Of a DNA stretch of 64,000 nucleotides, positions 55,283 to 63,423 are shown in pieces. Source of the DNA: Alkaliflexus imshenetskii DSM 15055 (lineage in GTDB: Bacteria > Bacteroidota > Bacteroidia > Bacteroidales > Marinilabiliaceae); contig NZ_KI912105.1 of assembly GCF_000517065.1 (NCBI RefSeq), positions 2,304,820-2,368,819 on the forward strand, in the 5' to 3' direction. Numbering within the stretch: position 1 is the stretch's first letter; each line of letters begins with the position of its first letter. The notes beneath the pieces are model-generated. The model worked only from the letters and a program-made list of their open reading frames with translations, had not been told where the DNA came from and ran no database searches. Made by a program: the position numbers and the translations under genes.

Positions 55283-56105
55283 TTTGCATCAGATTTTCCA
55301 ATTGTTTTTGCTCTTCACCCGAAGTTTTTTCAACCACTTCCACGTAGGTCAGGTTTTTGAAATCCACCGAGAGTTTTACCCTTATTTCATAAAAGCCCTC
55401 ACCCTGATGAAGCTGGTAATCTTCGATGGTGCCAATCAGTATGCCTTCAGGAAAGATGGTGGAATATCCACTGGTAACAATTGCATCGCCTGTTGAAACA
55501 GGAGCGTGTCCCGGTATTTCAGTTAAAATGGCATGTTGGTATGATTTGCCATCCCACTCCAATACACCAAAGTAATTGCTGTCACGAAGTTTGGCCGACA
55601 CCCTGAACTGGTTATTGAGAAGCGATATGGCTGTGGAGTAGTTTGGCGATACATGACGCACAATGCCAACCAATCCTCTGGCCGAGATAACACCCATTTC
55701 GGGAGCTATCCCATGTTTACTGCCTTTATTGATGGTGATAAAGTTATGGGCACGATGCACGGAGTTGTTTATGACCTTGCCCGCTCGATATTGGTAGATA
55801 AAAAGGTCGTCAGACTCTTGTCGTGCCAATTTTGGTTCGGAAATGGATGGTATGTTTTCCGGTATTTGCGTGCGCAACAGGGCGTTTTCGCGCGAAAGCT
55901 CTTCGTTGGCGCGGCGCAGGGAGACATAATCCTTAAATGTGCCTGAGATTTCTAAAAACGATGCAACTACCTTGCCCGATGAGTTTATGAATGTCTCCTG
56001 GTGACGGTGATTGTAATTAATAAGCAAGTAGAAACAAAACGTTTCAAACAGCAGAAACAGAAAAAGGAAGTGATATCTGATGATGAAACGAATGAAGTTT
56101 CTCAT
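55275..56105 (-). CDS. mreC: Rod shape-determining protein MreC
   Basis: Bitopic periplasmic scaffold protein of the elongasome, which activates PBP2. I chose the ATG at 56105 (MRNFIRFIIRYHFLFLFLLF), giving 276 residues; the frame is open 11 codons further up. After one membrane helix comes a coiled coil (VSLRRANEELSRENALLRTQ) and then the beta domains with KGSKHGIAPEMGVISARGLV, SPNYSTAISLLNNQFRVSAK and VTSGYSTIFPEGILIGTIED, all typical. It overlaps mreD by eight bases and is 170 bases downstream of mreB. Confidence 0.93.
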   Translation of the reverse strand: MRNFIRFIIRYHFLFLFLLFETFCFYLLINYNHRHQETFINSSGKVVASFLEISGTFKDYVSLRRANEELSRENALLRTQIPENIPSISEPKLARQESDDLFIYQYRAGKVINNSVHRAHNFITINKGSKHGIAPEMGVISARGLVGIVRHVSPNYSTAISLLNNQFRVSAKLRDSNYFGVLEWDGKSYQHAILTEIPGHAPVSTGDAIVTSGYSTIFPEGILIGTIEDYQLHQGEGFYEIRVKLSVDFKNLTYVEVVEKTSGEEQKQLENLMQND

Positions 56106-56275
56106 GATGCCGAAACTGTTTGTCACACCTGGTGCCAACCTATAGCTGGCTGGTTAAACGTGTGAATGGGTTAAAAACTTATCTTCACAATCAAACCACT
56201 ATAACCGCAACGGGGCGTTATGCAATTCAGGACAGTTTCACGCGCACACTGCGGTTATTTGGTTTTCATGATTTA

Positions 56276-57301
56276 TTATCGCAACAGGAACGGAAAACGG
56301 TGCCTGTTTTTAAGTGCAATTCCAGTCCCCCGGGCCACGGCATGAAGTGGGTTTTCAGCTATATGGAAGGGGATATTCAATTTGTTGGTCAGCCTTTTGT
56401 CCAGTCCGCGCAGCAAGGCGCCGCCACCGGCCAGATATATGCCTTTGTTCACTATGTCGGCATAAAGTTCCGGAGGTGTTTGTTCCAACGCGTTCAAAAT
56501 GGCTGTTTCCATTTTTGAGATGGATTTTTCCAAACAATGGGAAATTTCCTGATACGAAACCGGAACTTCAATTGGCAATGCGGTCATCTGGTTTGGGCCT
56601 TGCACAATAAAATCTGCCGGCGGCTCGTCCAGTTCAGGCAGGGCAGATCCCACACGGATTTTTATCTCTTCAGCTGTGCGTTCCCCAATTTTTATATTGT
56701 GCTGGCGGCGCATATATTCCATGATGTCGGCAGTTAAGTCGTCACCTGCAATGCGGATGGATTTATTTGTCACGATGCCGCCCAGGGATATCACTGCAAT
56801 TTCGGTTGAGCCACCGCCTATGTCAACTACCATGTGTCCTTCGGGCGCTTCAATGTCGAGACCAATACCAAGTGCAGCAGCCATGGGTTCGTAAATCATA
56901 TATACTTCACGACCACCGGCATGTTCGGCAGAGTCACGTACAGCTCGAATCTCAACCTCAGTACTGCCCGATGGAATACAAACAACAATGGTAAGTGAAG
57001 GCGTAAATAGACGCTTTTTGTTGCCATCAATCATTTTAATCATGCCACGAATCATCTGTTCGGCAGCGTTAAAGTCGGCAATTACACCATCGCGCAGCGG
57101 ACGAATGGTATAGATGTTATCATGGGTTTTTCCGTGCATCTGACGTGCCCTTTCTCCTATGGCTACCAGTTTGTCGGTGCGTCGGTCGAGAGCTACGATG
57201 CTGGGCTCATCTACAACAATTTTGTCGTTATGTATGATGATGGTATTGGCGGTACCCAAATCCATTGCCAACTCCTGAGATAAGAATGAAAACAATCCCA
57301 T
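56276..57301 (-). CDS. mreB: Rod shape-determining protein MreB (actin homologue)
   Basis: Membrane-associated actin-like filament that directs side-wall synthesis. The 341-residue protein has the N-terminal amphipathic start (MGLFSFLSQELAMDLGTANT), phosphate 1 loop DLGTANT, VVCIPSGSTEVEIRAVRDSA, phosphate 2 loop VVDIGGGSTEIAVISLGGIV and the adenosine motif YLAGGGALLRGLDKRL. All ATPase motifs are intact. It follows purH by 12 bases in the same transcript and heads the mreBCD-mrdA-rodA series. Confidence 0.97.
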   Translation of the reverse strand: MGLFSFLSQELAMDLGTANTIIIHNDKIVVDEPSIVALDRRTDKLVAIGERARQMHGKTHDNIYTIRPLRDGVIADFNAAEQMIRGMIKMIDGNKKRLFTPSLTIVVCIPSGSTEVEIRAVRDSAEHAGGREVYMIYEPMAAALGIGLDIEAPEGHMVVDIGGGSTEIAVISLGGIVTNKSIRIAGDDLTADIMEYMRRQHNIKIGERTAEEIKIRVGSALPELDEPPADFIVQGPNQMTALPIEVPVSYQEISHCLEKSISKMETAILNALEQTPPELYADIVNKGIYLAGGGALLRGLDKRLTNKLNIPFHIAENPLHAVARGTGIALKNRHRFPFLLR

Positions 57302-57313
57302 TGATTCTGTTTT

Positions 57314-58837
57314 TTAATGTTTGAAATGACGGTTACCGGTAAATACCATGGATACCTGGTTGGTGTTGCAAAATTCTATTGTGTCGTTGTCGCGGATTGA
57401 GCCGCCTGGCTGTATCACTGAACTGATACCCGCCTGGTGCGCTATCTCAATTGAATCGGCAAACGGGAAGAAAGCATCTGACGCCATAACTGCACCTTGA
57501 AGGTCAAAACCAAAAGATTTAGCTTTGGAAATGGCGTGCCTCAGGGCATCAACGCGTGATGTTTGTCCAACGCCGCTGGCTGTCATCTGTTTGTTCTTGG
57601 CAAGTACAATGGCGTTCGATTTGGAGTGTTTCACTATTTTGTTGGCAAACAACATGTCGTCAATTTCCTGCTGTGACGGTGACTTGCTTGTGACTACTTT
57701 CAAATCATCCGCAGTTTCAGTTTTACTGTCTCTATCCTGAACAAGCACCCCGTTGAGCAGTGTTCTGGATGTTGTATCCTGAAGAAACTGTTCCTTTTGC
57801 ACCAGTATGATTCTGTTTTTCTTCTGTTTGAGGATGGCGAGGGCTTCCTCGCTATATTGCGGTGCAATTACCACTTCAAAGAAAATCTTGTCCATTTCGG
57901 CAGCGGCTTCTGCATCAACAACTACATTGGTAACAATAATGCCACCAAAAGCCGACACCGGATCTGCTGCCAGAGCGTCGAGCCAGGCTTGTGTGAGTGA
58001 TGCACGAGAGGCAAGCCCGCAGGCGTTGTTATGTTTAAGAATGGCCACGGTTGTTTCCTCAAACTCAGCAATGAGGGCTACAGCCGCGTCAATGTCGAGC
58101 AGGTTGTTGTACGAAATCTCCTTTCCATGGAGCTGGTCAAACATTTTACTGAAATCGCCATAGAATACCCCTTTCTGATGTGGGTTTTCTCCGTAGCGCA
58201 GATGCATGCTGTTGTCCACACTGTTGCGGTATGCCGGAAATTCTCCTTTACTGAAATAGTTAAATATGGCCGAGTCGTAGGCTGATGAAACCGCAAAGGC
58301 TGCGGTGGCAAATCGCTTACGATCTTCGAGTGTGGTCTCGCCTTTCTTCTCTTTTAAGATGCGCAAAAGTTCTGCATATTGTTCCATTGAGGGCACTATC
58401 ACCACATCTTTATGGTTTTTGGCAGCAGCACGAATCAGTGAAATACCGCCAATGTCAATCTTTTCGATGATGCTGGCGTGGTCAGCTCCTGAAGCTACTG
58501 TTTCTTCAAACGGATATAGGTCAACAATAACCAGATCAAGTTCTGGAATCTCAAATTCCTTCAATTGGCTTTGGTGTTCTGCATCTTCTCTTTTGGCCAG
58601 AATGCCACCAAAAACTTTTGGGTGGAGAGTTTTAACACGTCCTCCCAGAATGGAAGGGTATCCGGTGAGACTTTCAACGCTAGTTACAGGCACTCCCAAA
58701 TGCTCAATAAAACTCTGTGTACCGCCTGTTGAGTATATTTTTACGCCTTGCTTGTCAAGGGTTTGAACTATTTCGTCCAAGCCGTCTTTGTAAAAAACGG
58801 ATATCAATGCTGTTCTGATTTTTTTTGATGTGCTCAT
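57314..58837 (-). CDS. purH: Bifunctional AICAR transformylase/IMP cyclohydrolase
   Basis: Catalyses the last two steps of IMP synthesis. From the ATG at 58837 it has 507 residues; an upstream in-frame start at 58888 would add 17 but would lie before the promoter. The N-terminal MGS-like cyclohydrolase domain has YSTGGTQSFIEHLGVPVTSV and SLTGYPSILGGRVKTLHPKV; the transformylase domain has LRYGENPHQKGVFYG, LKHNNACGLASRASLTQAW (Lys-His catalytic pair region) and SDAFFPFADSIEIAHQAG. Its own promoter lies just upstream and the elongasome genes follow without a gap. Confidence 0.96.
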   Translation of the reverse strand: MSTSKKIRTALISVFYKDGLDEIVQTLDKQGVKIYSTGGTQSFIEHLGVPVTSVESLTGYPSILGGRVKTLHPKVFGGILAKREDAEHQSQLKEFEIPELDLVIVDLYPFEETVASGADHASIIEKIDIGGISLIRAAAKNHKDVVIVPSMEQYAELLRILKEKKGETTLEDRKRFATAAFAVSSAYDSAIFNYFSKGEFPAYRNSVDNSMHLRYGENPHQKGVFYGDFSKMFDQLHGKEISYNNLLDIDAAVALIAEFEETTVAILKHNNACGLASRASLTQAWLDALAADPVSAFGGIIVTNVVVDAEAAAEMDKIFFEVVIAPQYSEEALAILKQKKNRIILVQKEQFLQDTTSRTLLNGVLVQDRDSKTETADDLKVVTSKSPSQQEIDDMLFANKIVKHSKSNAIVLAKNKQMTASGVGQTSRVDALRHAISKAKSFGFDLQGAVMASDAFFPFADSIEIAHQAGISSVIQPGGSIRDNDTIEFCNTNQVSMVFTGNRHFKH

Positions 58838-58858
58838 TTTAATTTCTTTGGATAGACG

Positions 58859-58888
58859 CAAAAATAAGAAAATAAGCACATTTCGCAA
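58859..58888 (-). promoter_or_regulatory. Promoter of the purH-mre operon
   Basis: Read on the minus strand: TTG at 58888-58886, a 19-base spacer and TATTTTTG at 58866-58859, 22 bases before the purH ATG at 58837. It is an exact match to the Bacteroidota form and argues that translation starts at 58837, not 58888. Confidence 0.65.
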
Positions 58889-58896
58889 CGACGTTT

Positions 58897-58930
58897 TTTG
58901 TTTTTGTTTTATGTTTAAGTGCTATTTTTG
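58897..58930 (+). promoter_or_regulatory. Candidate promoter of the sirtuin gene
   Basis: TTTG at 58897-58900, a 22-base spacer and TATTTTTG at 58923-58930, back to back with the purH promoter. The leader would be about 115 bases. Confidence 0.4.
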
Positions 58931-59053
58931 AGATATGTGTATGTACTTTTATACTTAGTCTCTTTCTATCCAATCTCCTGATTTGGATTATCTGTGACAC
59001 ACATAGCTTCGTTGGTAAAGTTTTTTATATCGTAATAAAGTAGATTCTATAGA

Positions 59054-59743
59054 ATGAAGAAACTAGTAGTATTAACCGGAGCAGGTATGAGTGCCGAAAG
59101 TGGCTTACCTACTTTTCGTGATATGGGTGGTATATGGGAAACGTATGATGTGACACAGGTTGCGTCGCCCGAGGCGTGGCAGCATAATCCTGAACTTGTG
59201 CTGCGTTTTTACAATGAACGACGTAAGAAACTTTTTGAGTCTTCACCAAACGAAGGACACCATATTCTGGCTTCTTTAGAGGCCTATTTTGATGTGCAAA
59301 TAGTAACACAAAATGTGGACGATTTGCATGAACAGGCAGGAAGCTCTAAGGTGCTGCACTTACATGGCGAGTTAAAAAAGGCCAGAAGTACATCCAACCC
59401 CAATTTGGTTTATGAGCTTAATGATTGGGAACTGAAAATTGGCGATTTATGTGAGGAAGGCTCTCAACTTAGACCTCACATCGTTTGGTTTGGCGAAACA
59501 GTTGAAGAGATTTATAAAGCCCAGGATCTGGTTTCAGAGGCAGATGTTTTCATCGTTGTGGGTACATCGCTAAATGTATATCCTGCAGCGGGATTATTGC
59601 ATTATGTGGCTTCTGATGTGCCAGTGTTTGTTGTCGATCCCGGGCAGCCATTATTGGCACACAATCCTCATCTTACAATCATAAAGGATAAAGCCTCGGT
59701 TGGCCTTCGACAGCTCACATCTGTTTTGCAGAAGTTAGCGTGA
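59054..59743 (+). CDS. cobB: Sirtuin family NAD-dependent deacylase
   Basis: NAD-dependent lysine deacylase of the bacterial class III type. The 229-residue protein has GAGMSAESGLPTFRDMGGIW near residues 9-28, TQNVDDLHEQAGS near 85-97, the catalytic His104 in LHLHGEL and LRPHIVWFGETVE. Tyr53 and Arg56 (FYNERR) form the acyl-pocket Y-x-x-R pair of succinyl- and malonyl-lysine removers. The zinc ribbon is abnormal: between His104 and LRPHIVWFGE only one cysteine (Cys133) is present. It is convergent with the ComF gene, their 3' ends overlapping by nine bases. Substrate proteins are unknown. Confidence 0.92.
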   Translation: MKKLVVLTGAGMSAESGLPTFRDMGGIWETYDVTQVASPEAWQHNPELVLRFYNERRKKLFESSPNEGHHILASLEAYFDVQIVTQNVDDLHEQAGSSKVLHLHGELKKARSTSNPNLVYELNDWELKIGDLCEEGSQLRPHIVWFGETVEEIYKAQDLVSEADVFIVVGTSLNVYPAAGLLHYVASDVPVFVVDPGQPLLAHNPHLTIIKDKASVGLRQLTSVLQKLA

Positions 59744-60439
59744 TGCATACCCAATGGTTAAAATACTTACTCTTACCCAGGGCGTGGCTAAAAGTGCATT
59801 GCAGCATGCCTCAAGGGTGGCGCCGGTTGTTATCACGTCGTCGATGAGTAAAATGTGGGTGTTCTCAAAGGCTTGTTGTTCCCTTGTTTTAAATATACCA
59901 TCTACATTTTCCCATCTTTCGTAATGGCTCTTACGCGTTTGTGAGGCTGTGTGTTTTATTTTCATCATTAACTCATTTGAAACGGGAACTCCAAGTGTCT
60001 CAGAAAGCCCGCAGGCTATCAGTTCACTTTGATTGTATCCGCGGGATCGGAGTTTTTTGGGATGTAATGGCACCGGTACAATGTAATCCGGTTTCAGATA
60101 GAGTTTTGATTTTATTAACTGACGACCGGCAATACGACCCAGAAATAATCCTGCTTCCCGGTTATTGCGATACTTCAATGAGTGAATAAGCTGTTGAATA
60201 AGCTCTCCTTTTCGGTAGTAGTAAATGGAGGATGCAAATTCGATGGGTGCTCGTCCCCAAAACGTTTGAAAAACGGGGTTCTCATTCCAGGTTTCAAATC
60301 CGGTACGGGGCAGATTGGATATGCATCTCCGGCAAAGATAAGTTTCATTGTGCAATAGCGAACTGTTGCATCCTTTGCAGTTTCTCGGAAAAAACAGCTC
60401 AGAAAAGCCTCGCAGCCAGGGTCTTAGGTTAAGGCACAT
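59735..60439 (-). CDS. ComF family phosphoribosyltransferase-like protein
   Basis: A 234-residue ComF homologue from the ATG at 60439 (an in-frame start further up at 60565 would add 42 unlikely residues). The N-terminus carries a zinc ribbon (NCKGCNSSLLHNETYLCRRC) and the C-terminus the PRPP-binding loop ILLIDDVITTGATLEACC typical of type I phosphoribosyltransferases. SRGYNQSELIACGLSETLGV is also family-typical. ComF/GntX proteins are linked to DNA uptake or repair in a few bacteria; the biochemical role is not settled. No other competence gene is present nearby. Confidence 0.9.
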   Translation of the reverse strand: MCLNLRPWLRGFSELFFPRNCKGCNSSLLHNETYLCRRCISNLPRTGFETWNENPVFQTFWGRAPIEFASSIYYYRKGELIQQLIHSLKYRNNREAGLFLGRIAGRQLIKSKLYLKPDYIVPVPLHPKKLRSRGYNQSELIACGLSETLGVPVSNELMMKIKHTASQTRKSHYERWENVDGIFKTREQQAFENTHILLIDDVITTGATLEACCNALLATPWVRVSILTIGYASR

Positions 60440-60826
60440 GGTTTGTTTTGATACTAATAAATATATTTTCTTTGTTTTCTTAGATGCGGTGATGGTTAAT
60501 ATGTGTATGCCAGAACTCAGCATTAAGATTGGTTTAATTTTAAATAGATTTTTAATCAAAGTCAAGATTTTTTCCTTCCGGATTTTTTCTTCCCGTAGGG
60601 GGAAATGCTATGGTGTTGTATTTCTTTTAAACGTTGTGACTATGCAACTATAGAAAATGGATCCGTCAAGCTCCAAATTTGTATGGTCTTTAGGGTGTAT
60701 GCTAAAATTGGCAATCATTTTTAATCAATATTGATACGCCATGCTGTTTTTTATAAATTAAGTCTAAATTTGGGATAACTACGGATGCTGCTTTAATCTG
60801 TGCATACGTCATTAATACTTAAATAG
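60440..60826. other. AT-rich intergenic region between comF and mpl
   Basis: About 385 bases. It contains TAAATTTG at 60765-60772, a candidate -7 element for mpl. Nothing else was recognised. Confidence 0.45.
60765..60772 (+). promoter_or_regulatory. Candidate -7 element for mpl
   Basis: TAAATTTG, an exact TAnnTTTG match 54 bases before the mpl start. The -33 region is T-rich but has no TTTG. Confidence 0.35.
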
Positions 60827-62182
60827 ATGAGAGTTCACTTTATAGCAATAGGTGGAAGTGCAATGCACAACCTGGCAATAGCTTTAAAAGAGAATGGCGC
60901 CTTGGTTACGGGTTCCGACGATGAGATTTTTGAGCCAAGCCGTTCTCGACTGGCTGCTCATGGCCTTTTACCTGCCACCGAAGGTTGGAATCCCGGAATC
61001 ATTGATGCTTCGTTGGATGCAATCATTCTTGGGATGCATGCCCGTAAGGATAATCCTGAGTTGATGCGTGCTTTGGAATTGGGGCTTAAAGTTTATTCCT
61101 ATCCTGAGTATCTGTATGAACAATGCAAAGGAAAAAAGCGTGTGGTAGTAGGCGGTAGCCATGGAAAAACTACTGTAACCAGTATGATTATGCATGCGCT
61201 GAGGTGGGTAGGCATTGATTTTGACTACATGGTGGGCGCCCAACTCGAAGGGTTTGATACCATGGTGCGTCTTTCTCAGAATGCAAAAATCGCTGTTTTT
61301 GAGGGTGACGAGTATCTGTCATCTCCCATCGATCCACGTCCTAAATTTCTTTGGTACAAACCGCATCTGGCTGTAATCACTGGTGTGGCCTGGGATCACA
61401 TCAATGTTTTTCCCGATATTGAGATGTATAACAAACAATTTAAGTTGTTTGTGGAGTCAGTAGAAGCTGGAGGGTATGTTACCTGGTATGGCGGTGACGA
61501 AACGCTATTGGAGATTATGGATGAGATTGAGGGCGATATGGATAGCATTCCATATTTCTCACTCCAGCATACTTTTGCGGGGCAGTCCACTATGGTTTTG
61601 TATGATGGAAAATCATATCCAGCACCTGTATTTGGCGAGCATAACCTTCAAAATATGGCTGGTGCAATGAATATCTGTATCGAGCTTGGCATGTCAGCAG
61701 ACGATTTTCTGTCGGCAATGAGTTCATTCAAGGGAGCCTCGCGCCGTCTGCAGATTCTTGGCCAGAACGACCAATCTACAGTGTTTTATGATTTTGCCCA
61801 TGCACCCTCCAAGCTAAAGGCAACTGTGACTGCAGTTAAGGAGCGTTTTCCTCAAAGACATTTGACGGCATGTATTGAATTGCATACGTTTAGCAGCCTG
61901 AATGCCGCCTTTTTGCCACAATATCATGACACCATGATAATGGCCGATAAACCCATCGTTTTTTACAATCCTGGTGTACTGGCTCATAAGAAATTACCCG
62001 AAATTACACCGGAGCAGGTTGCTTCTGCTTTTAACATACCTGTGTCGTCTGTAGTTACCGATGCTGAGAAATTAAAGCAACTGCTTGAAAAAACGCACGC
62101 TGACCCCTGGAATCTATTGATAATGACCTCCGGAAACTTTGGTGGAATCGACATTAAAAAGTTGGTTGACACCGTGCTATAA
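60827..62182 (+). CDS. mpl: UDP-N-acetylmuramate:L-Ala-gamma-D-Glu-meso-DAP ligase (murein recycling)
   Basis: Mur ligase family enzyme that reattaches recovered tripeptide to UDP-MurNAc, saving peptidoglycan precursors. The 451-residue length matches Mpl (E. coli 457) and is shorter in the N-terminal domain than MurE. Visible: MRVHFIAIGGSAMHNLAIAL for the UDP-binding fold, P-loop VVGGSHGKTTVTSMI near residue 105-119, EGDEYLSSPIDPRPKF, GVAWDHINVFPD and the C-terminal DFAHAPSKLKATVTAVKERF. Confusion with MurC is possible, but the EYLSSP segment and short N-terminus fit Mpl. It stands alone. Confidence 0.9.
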   Translation: MRVHFIAIGGSAMHNLAIALKENGALVTGSDDEIFEPSRSRLAAHGLLPATEGWNPGIIDASLDAIILGMHARKDNPELMRALELGLKVYSYPEYLYEQCKGKKRVVVGGSHGKTTVTSMIMHALRWVGIDFDYMVGAQLEGFDTMVRLSQNAKIAVFEGDEYLSSPIDPRPKFLWYKPHLAVITGVAWDHINVFPDIEMYNKQFKLFVESVEAGGYVTWYGGDETLLEIMDEIEGDMDSIPYFSLQHTFAGQSTMVLYDGKSYPAPVFGEHNLQNMAGAMNICIELGMSADDFLSAMSSFKGASRRLQILGQNDQSTVFYDFAHAPSKLKATVTAVKERFPQRHLTACIELHTFSSLNAAFLPQYHDTMIMADKPIVFYNPGVLAHKKLPEITPEQVASAFNIPVSSVVTDAEKLKQLLEKTHADPWNLLIMTSGNFGGIDIKKLVDTVL

Positions 62183-62338
62183 CAATTGTACTTTTACTTC
62201 ATATTTTTTTGTGTGGATGGCTGTAACGTTTTTGCAGCCTAACCGTCATACAATTGTCTTTCGGAGTTGTCAATATGGCTTCGTGAGCCTATAGTCCTCT
62301 TTTAGAGATGTCATTATCGTTCTAATCCATTATTTGTT

Positions 62339-63358
62339 ATGTTAAAAATCATTACCCTAGTGTTGATTTGGTCATTCTTTTTCATGCCCAAATCAGAAGC
62401 GCAGGAATTGGCAGACCAAGTGCGTGAAAGCTTTCATGGTGTTGAGAGTATTCATGTAAAGGGTGCTTTCTGCAAAGTTGAAATACAGCCAGCCTCTGGA
62501 AGAACAGTTGAGCTTGACGGTGAACTAAGAGCCATTCGACGTGTTGATGGGCTTAAAATCCATCACACATTGAAAAACGGAGTACTGGATGTGTGGATTG
62601 AGCAACCAGCCAGAATTACAGGACAACTTAAAGGATTCCTGAGTTTTGAAGTGCCTCCCGGTATTGCCATAAAGGTCGAAAATGTGTCGGGTGAGGTAAA
62701 AGTAGTTGGCGTGGGCGGAGAGAACACCATTTTGGAGAGTGTCTCTGGAGGTATAGTTGCTGAGAACATTCCTGCCAATCTTCAGGCTAAAAGTGTTTCG
62801 GGCAGCATTAAAACAAATATGGTTTCAGGAACGCTTCATGCCCGTTCGGTCAGCGGTGCCTTAAATTTAGTCTCGGTGGGTGGCGCAGCAGATGTATCGT
62901 CCGTTTCCGGAAGCATTGTGGTGAAGTCTGTGATGGGTGATATGAAGTCAGGTAACACATCCGGTTCTACCAATATTTCTGAAGTGATGGGCAGTGCCGA
63001 GGTGAAATCTGTTTCAGGAAGTGTATCGGTTAGTGGTGTAAAAGGGGATGTGGCTGCATCCACTGCATCAGGGAGTATTGAAGTGCGGGAAATTGTGGGG
63101 AGTCTGAACCTAACCAGCACCAGTGGCGGAATAAAGGGTAGTGCAGTAATTCTTACAGGTAACAGCAATTTTAAAAGCTCATCCGGAAGTATAGACATCT
63201 CTTTTGGAAGTGATTTGGCTGGGATGACGTTTGATTTGCGTGCTACTTCGGGCTCAGTATCGGTGGGCGATACCCGTGGCGCCAATCAACTAAATGTTGG
63301 AAACGGCCCAGTAATGGTGCGAGGCACAACCACCTCTGGTAGTCAGCGATATAGATAG
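62339..63358 (+). CDS. Secreted DUF4097-type beta-strand repeat protein
   Basis: A 339-residue protein with a signal peptide (LVLIWSFFFMPKSEAQ). From about residue 110 it consists of repeated short beta turns with VSG or TSG every 9-20 residues (VENVSGEVKVVGVGGENTIL, SVSGGIVAENI, SVSGSIKTNMVSG, SVSGALNLVSVGGAADVSSV and so on), the mark of the DUF4097 right-handed beta-helix-like fold (adhesin-like). Expected location is the periplasm or cell surface. The function of these proteins is not established; several relatives lie next to anti-sigma factor or stress-response genes, but none is present here. It ends in a strong bidirectional terminator. Confidence 0.85.
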   Translation: MLKIITLVLIWSFFFMPKSEAQELADQVRESFHGVESIHVKGAFCKVEIQPASGRTVELDGELRAIRRVDGLKIHHTLKNGVLDVWIEQPARITGQLKGFLSFEVPPGIAIKVENVSGEVKVVGVGGENTILESVSGGIVAENIPANLQAKSVSGSIKTNMVSGTLHARSVSGALNLVSVGGAADVSSVSGSIVVKSVMGDMKSGNTSGSTNISEVMGSAEVKSVSGSVSVSGVKGDVAASTASGSIEVREIVGSLNLTSTSGGIKGSAVILTGNSNFKSSSGSIDISFGSDLAGMTFDLRATSGSVSVGDTRGANQLNVGNGPVMVRGTTTSGSQRYR

Positions 63359-63377
63359 ATTGCATATTTGTTGATAT

Positions 63378-63408
63378 AAAAAAAGGGTCGCATTGCGACC
63401 CTTTTTTT
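63378..63408. terminator. Bidirectional terminator at the right end
   Basis: GGGTCGC (63385-63391) pairs perfectly with GCGACCC (63395-63401), with seven A before and seven T after, a textbook hairpin for both convergent neighbours. Confidence 0.92.
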
Positions 63409-63423
63409 ATGTTCTATGCCAGA

